Below are positions 7,356 through 15,432 of a DNA stretch of 15,432 nt, piece by piece. The position numbers were made by a program, and so were the translations under genes. Numbering within the stretch: the stretch's first letter is position 1; every line of letters starts with the position of its first letter. The notes below the pieces were generated by a model, which did no database searches, was not told the origin of the DNA, and was given only the letters and a program-made list of their open reading frames with translations. The stretch is from Burkholderiales bacterium (GTDB lineage: Bacteria; Pseudomonadota; Gammaproteobacteria; Burkholderiales; Burkholderiaceae), in NCBI GenBank assembly GCA_947372535.1, contig CANBUA010000092.1:1-15432 (forward strand), written 5' to 3'.

Positions 7356-8060
7356 TCAGTTCTTCTTGCCGGCCAGCTGCTTGTTGCGCTCGGCCAGCTT
7401 GGCGATCAGGCCGTCGATGCCCGAAGCCGTGACCTCTTGCGCAAAGCTGCTCTGGTAGGTCTGCACCAGCCAGGCGCCCAGCACGTTGACATCATAAATG
7501 CGCCAGCCATCGCCGGCCTTTTCCAGGCGGTAATCCAGCTGGATCGGATCGCCCTTGCCACGTACCAGGGTGCGCACCACCACTTCAGTGTCTTCCGGCT
7601 TCGAACGCAGCGGCTTGACATCGACCGCCTGTTCGCGGATCTGGGCAATCGCACCGGCGTAGGTGTAGATCAGCAGGCTTTTGAACTCGTCCTGCAGGCG
7701 CTTTTGCTGGTCAGGCGAGGCCTGGCGCCAGTTGCGCCCCACGGCCGAGGCTGTCATGCGCTGGAAGTTCACGTAAGGCAGGATCTTGCTGTCCACCAAT
7801 GCCACCACCCGGTGCATGTCGCCGGCCTGAATGGCCTTGTCTTGCTTGACCGCGCCCATGACGTCGATGCTGAGCGACTTGATGAAGGCGTCAGCCGCCA
7901 CGGCCGATGATTTGGCAGCAGCAGGCGATGTGTTCGTGTTGGCGGCCACAGTCTGAGCCTGGGCTGGTGACAGCAGGGCCAGTTGGCCAACGGCCAGACA
8001 CACGGCGGCGACCACCAGGGCAGCGCCACCACGGGCGCTCGATTTCTTCAACAACAACAT
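7356..8060 (-). CDS. mlaC: MlaC, periplasmic phospholipid-binding shuttle protein
   Basis: The 234-residue product begins with a Sec signal peptide: lysines at 5-6, a hydrophobic core at 12-30 and the likely cleavage motif 'SPAQA' ending at 35. The mature domain shows MlaC (Ttg2D-like) features: 'ILPYVNFQRMTASAVGRNWR', then the 'QKRLQDEFKSLLIYTYAGAI' segment and 'GWRIYDVNVLGAWLVQTYQ' leading to a C-terminal helix 'GIDGLIAKLAERNKQL'. MlaC carries phospholipid between MlaA at the outer membrane and MlaD at the inner membrane. A good ribosome-binding site (GAGAGGAA, seen as TTCCTCTC at 8065-8072) precedes ATG 8060. It follows mlaA after 45 bases. Confidence 0.95.
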   Translation of the reverse strand: MLLLKKSSARGGAALVVAAVCLAVGQLALLSPAQAQTVAANTNTSPAAAKSSAVAADAFIKSLSIDVMGAVKQDKAIQAGDMHRVVALVDSKILPYVNFQRMTASAVGRNWRQASPDQQKRLQDEFKSLLIYTYAGAIAQIREQAVDVKPLRSKPEDTEVVVRTLVRGKGDPIQLDYRLEKAGDGWRIYDVNVLGAWLVQTYQSSFAQEVTASGIDGLIAKLAERNKQLAGKKN

Positions 8061-8105
8061 GTCATTCCTCTCGTTGGCCGTCCACTCGGACGGCTCATGT
8101 CTTCT

Positions 8106-9098
8106 TTAACGCGCGGCATCGTCCGCGAGCAGACCGAGCCCGGCCAATTCTTCAGCGCTGGGCTGCCGGACCGCAGTTTGTTCGGGCTCGCCCATGGGCA
8201 CGGGCTTGACGGAAGCCAGCACGCCCATCGGCAAGCGCGCCGACGCCATCTGCCGCATGGCATCAGGCTTGGCCGACACCATCGAGCCCACAGCGGGGCT
8301 CTGGGGCAACGTCTTGTCCAGCGTCCCAGTGATCGAAATCGGCGTGGTCCACAGCATCGCCTGCGGCGCAATGGCCGGGCTCAACAGGCTTTGCTCATCA
8401 GGTGGATCGCCGTTGAAAATCATGTTGCGGCGCCTTTGCAGGTAGGCATCGCGCACGAAGGCATATTTGTCCAGCGCCACATCGTTGAGCAGTTCCGTGG
8501 CATTCAAAGCCTGAGCGCGGGCACTGACCACCTGCAGAACCCGCATGACGTTGGCGTCACGGGCCTCCTGGAGCGCACTGGCGGGCGTGAAATACTGATC
8601 CGCTGGCAAAGCGATGGCATCGCGCACGGTCGAGGGTCCAAACAGCGGCAACACCAGGTAAGCGCCGTCAGGCGCGCCCCAGACGGCAAAGGTCTGGCCC
8701 AGGTCCTCATTGTGCCGATCAAGCTGCATGCTCGTGGCGACGTCGATGAAACCGGCAAAACCGAAGGTGGAATTCACGCCCACGCGCAGCACTTCCTCAG
8801 CCGCCTCGCCCGGACGGCCTTGCAGCAACAGGTTCACGGCCGACCAAGCGTCCTTGAAATTGTTGATGAAGTTGGCAATGCCTGTTTGCACCGGCACGGG
8901 GGTGACGTTGACATACCCCACGGCCACCGGCTTGATCAGGACGGTGTCCAGCGCATCGTTGAAGCCGAATACCTTGCGGTTGAACGGCTCCAGCGGATCG
9001 CGGTTTTGCGGCGTGGCGCAGCCCATGATGAGCACCGTGCCCAGCAGCAGACTGGTCACGGTGATGCATCGCTTGAGCATCGAGGGTGATCGACTCAT
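8106..9098 (-). CDS. mlaA: MlaA (VacJ) outer-membrane lipoprotein of phospholipid trafficking
   Basis: The protein starts with a lipoprotein signal: basic residues, a hydrophobic stretch (12-26) and a lipobox ending at Cys27 (I-M-G-C), with Ala after the Cys as expected for outer-membrane sorting. The VacJ domain follows: 'DPLEPFNRKVFGFNDALD' (34-51), 'FINNFKDAWSAVNLLLQG' (77-94), 'RVGVNSTFGFAGFIDVA' (105-121), 'EDLGQTFAVWG' (131-141) and 'YLVLPLFGPSTVRD' (147-160). MlaA removes misplaced phospholipid from the outer leaflet and passes it to MlaC. At 330 residues it is about 80 longer than E. coli MlaA; the extra length is a C-terminal tail (about 233-330) rich in Pro, Ala, Ser and Met. The start at 9098 overlaps the mlaD stop (ATGA, 9095-9098), so translation is coupled. 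Confidence 0.96.
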   Translation of the reverse strand: MSRSPSMLKRCITVTSLLLGTVLIMGCATPQNRDPLEPFNRKVFGFNDALDTVLIKPVAVGYVNVTPVPVQTGIANFINNFKDAWSAVNLLLQGRPGEAAEEVLRVGVNSTFGFAGFIDVATSMQLDRHNEDLGQTFAVWGAPDGAYLVLPLFGPSTVRDAIALPADQYFTPASALQEARDANVMRVLQVVSARAQALNATELLNDVALDKYAFVRDAYLQRRRNMIFNGDPPDEQSLLSPAIAPQAMLWTTPISITGTLDKTLPQSPAVGSMVSAKPDAMRQMASARLPMGVLASVKPVPMGEPEQTAVRQPSAEELAGLGLLADDAAR

Positions 9099-9583
9099 TT
9101 CTTTTCTCCGGTCCCTGCGTCCGATTTCGCGTCGGCCGCCTTGTTGTAGAGGAACTGGCTGATCAGGTTTTCGAGCACCACGGCCGATTGGGTCTGCTTG
9201 ATGCTGTCACCCTGTGTCAGATTGGTCTGCTCGTAACCAGGCTCCAGCCCGATGTATTGCTCTCCCAGCAGACCTGCGGTCAAGATCTTCGCTGATGTGT
9301 CTTTCGGAAATTTCACGCCGTTTTTGAGCGTCATTTCCACCTTGGCCTGAAAAGTCTTCTCATCGAACGAGATGGACTTGACCCGGCCGATGACGACCCC
9401 GGCGCTTTTGACCGCTGCCTGGGACTTCAAACCACCAATGTTATCGAATTGAGCCACCACGGTGTAGGTGGGGTCGAATGACAGGCTGAGCAGGTTGCCA
9501 GCCTTGAGCGCCAGGAAGAGGATGGCCGCTGCACCCAGCAGCACGAACATCCCTACCCAGACATCTATTTTTGATCGTTGCAT
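9095..9583 (-). CDS. mlaD: MlaD, inner-membrane-anchored MCE-domain protein
   Basis: With ATG at 9581-9583 the product is 162 residues. It has one N-terminal membrane helix ('MFVLLGAAAILFLALKAGNL', 12-31), then the MCE domain: 'TYTVVAQFDNIGGLKSQAAV' (39-58), 'AGVVIGRVKSI' (61-71) and 'AGLLGEQYIGLEPG' (103-116). The C-terminal helix 'SAVVLENLISQFLYNK' (133-148) builds the hydrophobic pore in E. coli MlaD, which forms a hexamer on MlaFEB. The frame is open back to a TTG at 9611-9613, but the 9583 start aligns with E. coli MlaD and has AAAGG upstream. It follows mlaE after 30 bases and overlaps mlaA by 4. Confidence 0.95.
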   Translation of the reverse strand: MQRSKIDVWVGMFVLLGAAAILFLALKAGNLLSLSFDPTYTVVAQFDNIGGLKSQAAVKSAGVVIGRVKSISFDEKTFQAKVEMTLKNGVKFPKDTSAKILTAGLLGEQYIGLEPGYEQTNLTQGDSIKQTQSAVVLENLISQFLYNKAADAKSDAGTGEKK

Positions 9584-9613
9584 GGATCGAACCTTTTGAG
9601 CAGCGCTCAGCAA

Positions 9614-10396
9614 TCAGATGGAAAACATCATGGCGGTCAGAACAAAATCCAGGCCCAGCACCGCCAGCGAGGCCATCACCACCGTGCGGGTCGTCGCCCG
9701 GGCGACGCCTTCTGGCGTGGCTTGGCACTCATAACCCTGCAAAAGCGCAATGAAGGTGACCGTGATGCCAAAGACCAGGCTCTTGAGCAGGCCGTTGCCA
9801 ACATCTCGCCAGACATCGACACCGCCTTGCATCTGCGACCAGAAGGCGCCCTCGTCCACGCCGATCAGCACCACGCCCACCAGCCAGCCGCCCAGGATGC
9901 CAACGGCCGAGAACACCGCCGCCAGTAAAGGCATGGCGATCAGTCCGCCCCAGAAGCGTGGCGCCAGCACGCGCCGAATGGGGTCGACGGCCATCATTTC
10001 CATGGCCACGAGTTGCTCGTCGCGCTTCATCAGGCCGATGCCGGCGGTCAGCGAGGTGCCCGCACGTCCGGCGAACAGCAAGGCGGCCACCACCGGCCCC
10101 AACTCGCGCACGAGGGACAGCGCCACCATCATGCCCAAAGCTTCGCTGGAGCCGTAGCGCTGGAGGATGTAATAGCCCTGCAGGCTCAGCACGAAACCGA
10201 CGAACAGGCCTGACACCATGATGATGGCCAGCGAGTGGTTGCCCAGGAAGTGAACTTGGTCGAACAACAGGCGCTTGCGACGGAAGGTCGGCCCCAAAAG
10301 GGCGAACAGGCGCATCAACAAGCGGGCCGCATGGCCGATGTCGGCCACCTTGGTGCGCACCACCAAGCCCAAATCGGCAGGATTGAGCCAGCTCAT
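9614..10396 (-). CDS. mlaE: MlaE, ABC transporter permease for phospholipid
   Basis: A 260-residue inner-membrane permease of the MlaE/YrbE family, normal length. It shows an N-terminal amphipathic segment, hydrophobic spans at about 56-77, 88-110, 149-178 and 207-258, and the family stretch '[19 protein letters not shown]' (95-113). This is followed by '[19 protein letters not shown]' (122-140), which contains the cytoplasmic helix that contacts the ATPase. It forms a dimer at the core of MlaFEDB. Its ATG overlaps the mlaF stop in ATGA (10393-10396), indicating coupled translation. Confidence 0.97.
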   Translation of the reverse strand: MSWLNPADLGLVVRTKVADIGHAARLLMRLFALLGPTFRRKRLLFDQVHFLGNHSLAIIMVSGLFVGFVLSLQGYYILQRYGSSEALGMMVALSLVRELGPVVAALLFAGRAGTSLTAGIGLMKRDEQLVAMEMMAVDPIRRVLAPRFWGGLIAMPLLAAVFSAVGILGGWLVGVVLIGVDEGAFWSQMQGGVDVWRDVGNGLLKSLVFGITVTFIALLQGYECQATPEGVARATTRTVVMASLAVLGLDFVLTAMMFSI

Positions 10397-11235
10397 GGGC
10401 GCACTCCGAAGTCCTGGGCGATGTCCACGGCAGGCTGGTGGAACTGCACCGGGCCGTCCGGCCGGGCATGCACGAACTGGCGCACGAGCGGGTCTTCGCT
10501 GGCACGCAGTTCAACCGGCGTGCCTTGCGCAGCGATGCGGCCATTGGCCAGCAGCACCACATGGTCGGCGATCAGGAAGGTCTCGTCCACATCGTGCGAG
10601 ACCACCACACTCGTCAGGCCCATGGCGTCGTTGAGGTCACGAATCAGGCGCGCGGCGATGCCCATGGAGATCGGATCCAGGCCGGCGAAGGGCTCGTCGT
10701 AGAGCATCAACTCAGGGTCCAGCGCCATGGCGCGGGCCAAGGCCACACGGCGGGCCATCCCGCCTGACAGCTCGCTGGGCATGCGGTCACGCACACCACG
10801 CAGACCCACCGCGTTGAGCTTCATGAGCACCAGGTCGCGGATGATGGCTTCGGGCAGGCGGGTGTGCTCACGCAGCGGAAAAGCCACGTTCTCGAACACG
10901 GACAGGTCGGTGAACAAGGCGCCGAACTGGAACAGCATGCCCATGCGGCGTCGGGCATGCCGCAAAGCATCGGCATCCATCTCGGCCATGTCTTGGCCAT
11001 CAAAGCAGACCGTGCCACTGGTAGGCGCAATCAGGCGGCCGATCAGGCGCAGCACGGTGGTCTTGCCGCCGCCGGAGGTGCCCATCAGGCCGATGACCTT
11101 GCCCTTGGGCACGACCAAGTCGATGTGCTGCAGGACGCTTTTCTGGCCATAGCCACACGCGACACCGCGAAGCTCGACGAGCGCGTCGGGCTGCTGAGAC
11201 GGCATCACGGTGTCGGGCAGTTGAAATTGGGCCAT
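10393..11235 (-). CDS. mlaF: MlaF, ATPase of the phospholipid-transport ABC complex
   Basis: From ATG 11233-11235 the protein has 280 residues. It carries Walker A 'GTSGGGKTT' (52-60), Q-loop 'LFQFG' (101-105), ABC signature 'LSGGM' (156-160), Walker B 'LMLYDEP' (176-182) and the H-loop His at 214 in 'SHD'. The stretches '[20 protein letters not shown]' and '[11 protein letters not shown]' are specific to MlaF-type ATPases. It is the first gene of the operon. Start choice is uncertain: the frame is open to 11328, ATG 11235 is preceded by no clear ribosome-binding site, and the inner ATG at 11203-11205 gives an N-terminus closer in length to E. coli MlaF. A near-perfect 24-bp palindrome lies 14 bases upstream of 11235. 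Confidence 0.95.
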   Translation of the reverse strand: MAQFQLPDTVMPSQQPDALVELRGVACGYGQKSVLQHIDLVVPKGKVIGLMGTSGGGKTTVLRLIGRLIAPTSGTVCFDGQDMAEMDADALRHARRRMGMLFQFGALFTDLSVFENVAFPLREHTRLPEAIIRDLVLMKLNAVGLRGVRDRMPSELSGGMARRVALARAMALDPELMLYDEPFAGLDPISMGIAARLIRDLNDAMGLTSVVVSHDVDETFLIADHVVLLANGRIAAQGTPVELRASEDPLVRQFVHARPDGPVQFHQPAVDIAQDFGVRP

Positions 11236-11248
11236 GCAAAAGAAAATA

Positions 11249-11272
11249 GGCCAGTGGACAAATCCACCGGCC
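11249..11272. promoter_or_regulatory. 24-bp near-perfect palindrome upstream of mlaF
   Basis: GGCCAGTGGA (11249-11258) and TCCACCGGCC (11263-11272) flank a CAAA spacer; 9 of 10 positions pair. It lies between gltD and the proposed mlaF start, in the zone where the mla promoter or leader should be, so it could be an operator for a dimeric regulator or a leader hairpin. No T-tract follows it closely enough for a convincing terminator. Function unknown. Confidence 0.45.
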
Positions 11273-11294
11273 AGGGCATCATAGGGGAAAGGCG

Positions 11295-11318
11295 CCATCG
11301 GCGCTCTCGCCCCGATGG
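11295..11318 (-). terminator. Weak hairpin after gltD, possible terminator
   Basis: CCATCGG (11295-11301) pairs with CCGATGG (11312-11318) over a 10-base loop, about 50 bases beyond the gltD stop in its direction of transcription. Only three T's follow (GCGCCTTTCCCC on the minus strand), so intrinsic termination would be inefficient and read-through from gltBD into mla is conceivable. Confidence 0.25.
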
Positions 11319-11367
11319 GCGACAACAACAGCGCAACCCCCTCGAAATCGGAGGTCTGCGCAACTAT

Positions 11368-12834
11368 TTAACGCGGCAGGTTGCTGCCGCCCATCAGGAA
11401 CTCATCGATGGAGCGAGCAGCCTGGCGGCCTTCGCGGATGGCCCAGACCACCAGCGATTGACCACGGCGCATGTCGCCCGCCGCGAACACCTTGCCGACG
11501 TTGGTGAAGTAACCGCCATCGAAATCAGTGGTGGCCTTGGCATTGCCACGGCCGTCCTTGTCCACGCCAAAACCGCTCAGGATGGTGTCCACAGGGTTCA
11601 CGAAACCCATGGCCAGCAGCACCAGATCGGCCTTGAGAATCTGCTCGGAGCCTGGCACTTCCTCGAACTTGCCGTTCTTGAACTCGACACGCACCGTCTT
11701 GACGCCGGTGACTTTGCCGCCTTCACCCATGAACTCTTTGGTGGCGATGGCGAATTCGCGCTCGCAGCCTTCTTCGTGGCTGGAGGAGGTGCGCAGCTTG
11801 TAGGGCCAGTAAGGCCAGGTCAGCTCGCGGTTCTCCTGCTCGGGCGGCATGGGCATCAGCTCGAACTGCACGACGCCCTTGGCGCCATGGCGGTTGGAGG
11901 TGCCCACGCAGTCGGAGCCGGTGTCGCCACCACCGATCACGACCACGTTCTTGCCCGTGGCCATGATCTGATCCTTGACCTTGCCGCCACCGTTGATGCG
12001 GTTCTGCTGGGGCAGGAACTCCATCGCGAAGTGGATGCCGGCCAGGTCGCGGCCGGGCACGGGCAGGTCACGCGATTGCTCGGAACCACCGGCCAGCAGC
12101 ACGGCATCGAAGTCCTTTTGCAATTGCTCGGGGGTGATGCTTTCCTTGGCCCAATTGGTCACCTTGCTGCCCTTGGGCAACTCGCCAACCATCACATTGG
12201 TCTTGAAGATGACGCCCTCGGCTTCCATCTGCTTGGCACGGCGGTCGATGTGCGACTTGTCCATCTTGAAGTCAGGGATGCCGTAGCGCAGCAGGCCGCC
12301 CACGGTGTCGTTCTTCTCGAACACCGTGACCTCGTGACCCACTCGGGCCAGCTGCTGCGCCGCCGCCAGACCCGCAGGTCCGGAGCCGACCACCGCGACC
12401 TTCTTGCCCGTCTTGTGCTTGGGCAGCACGGGCTTGACCCAGCCTTCGGCCCAGGCTCGGTCGATGATGGCGTGTTCGATGGACTTGATGCCGACGGCGT
12501 CATCGTTGACGTTCAGCGTACAAGCCGCTTCGCAAGGCGCCGGGCAGATGCGACCGGTGAACTCGGGGAAGTTGTTCGTGCTGTGCAGCACCGTGATCGC
12601 GTTCTTCCAGTCGCCCTGGTAAACCAGGTCGTTGAAGTCCGGGATGATGTTGTTGACCGGGCACCCGCTGTTGCAGAAGGGCGTGCCGCAGTCCATGCAG
12701 CGCGCACCCTGGATCTTGGCCTCTTCAGGCTTGAGGCCGATGACGAACTCTTTGTAGTTCTTCAGGCGCTTGTCGACGGCTTCGTAGCCCTCTTCCAAAC
12801 GCTCGAACTCCATGAAACCAGTGACTTTTCCCAT
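11368..12834 (-). CDS. gltD: Glutamate synthase [NADPH] small (beta) subunit
   Basis: Feeds electrons from NADPH through FAD and iron-sulfur clusters to GltB for glutamate synthesis from glutamine and 2-oxoglutarate. The 488-residue protein has the N-terminal cysteine clusters for 4Fe-4S centres (Cys46, 49, 54, 58 and Cys97, 101, 105), the FAD-binding '[20 protein letters not shown]' (150-169), the NADPH-binding '[15 protein letters not shown]' in the second half, and the closing FAD motif '[20 protein letters not shown]' from residue 450. The ribosome-binding site AGGAG (CTCCT at 12844-12848) lies 9 bases before ATG 12834. It follows gltB after 25 bases, clearly one operon. Confidence 0.97.
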   Translation of the reverse strand: MGKVTGFMEFERLEEGYEAVDKRLKNYKEFVIGLKPEEAKIQGARCMDCGTPFCNSGCPVNNIIPDFNDLVYQGDWKNAITVLHSTNNFPEFTGRICPAPCEAACTLNVNDDAVGIKSIEHAIIDRAWAEGWVKPVLPKHKTGKKVAVVGSGPAGLAAAQQLARVGHEVTVFEKNDTVGGLLRYGIPDFKMDKSHIDRRAKQMEAEGVIFKTNVMVGELPKGSKVTNWAKESITPEQLQKDFDAVLLAGGSEQSRDLPVPGRDLAGIHFAMEFLPQQNRINGGGKVKDQIMATGKNVVVIGGGDTGSDCVGTSNRHGAKGVVQFELMPMPPEQENRELTWPYWPYKLRTSSSHEEGCEREFAIATKEFMGEGGKVTGVKTVRVEFKNGKFEEVPGSEQILKADLVLLAMGFVNPVDTILSGFGVDKDGRGNAKATTDFDGGYFTNVGKVFAAGDMRRGQSLVVWAIREGRQAARSIDEFLMGGSNLPR

Positions 12835-12859
12835 TTCAGTGAACTCCTAGTGGTCGGGC

Positions 12860-15432
<2,573 letters not shown>

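Overview
The window looks like a chromosomal segment of a betaproteobacterium, most likely order Burkholderiales (Comamonadaceae-like). I base this on the high GC content of the coding regions, the protein signatures, and a lipid-transport operon (mlaFEDACB) that carries mlaA inside it, an arrangement I know from this group. Nearly everything is core metabolism, cell-envelope maintenance and heat-shock control. The only accessory-looking DNA is the first ~770 bases.

Layout. 1-282: 3' part of a flavin-dependent monooxygenase gene that stops at its conserved ATGF-type motif, so it is probably a broken gene. 283-768: non-coding, with four spaced AATTGGAAC-like repeats and two hairpins that resemble the repeat-rich end of an insertion sequence. 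769-1533 (-): DUF1275/YoaK-family membrane protein. 1534-1877: intergenic, holding a perfect CIRCE operator (1816-1842) just upstream of rpoH (1878-2792, +), the heat-shock sigma factor. A strong bidirectional terminator (2818-2852) separates rpoH from the converging tal-pgi operon (5470 down to 2865, -). zwf (5570-7036, +) is divergent from tal, so glucose-6-phosphate isomerase, transaldolase and glucose-6-phosphate dehydrogenase meet around one 99-bp promoter region. zwf converges on the end of the mla operon (11235 down to 7050, -; order F-E-D-A-C-B). Upstream on the same strand are gltB (incomplete, runs off the window) and gltD, the two subunits of NADPH glutamate synthase.

How the genes work together. 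The Mla proteins form one trafficking route for phospholipids between outer and inner membrane: MlaA in the outer membrane, MlaC as periplasmic shuttle, MlaFEDB as inner-membrane ABC complex. Pgi, Tal and Zwf form the fructose-6-P/glucose-6-P node feeding 6-phosphogluconate production and NADPH. GltBD consumes NADPH to make glutamate. RpoH drives heat-shock genes, and the CIRCE site suggests that its own synthesis is repressed by HrcA, linking the two classical heat-shock control systems.

I found no hidden defence system, CRISPR array, phage, tRNA or rRNA. The most notable signal is the perfect CIRCE operator on rpoH. Next are the relic at the left edge, a candidate HexR-like site between tal and zwf, and a 24-bp near-perfect palindrome in front of mlaF.
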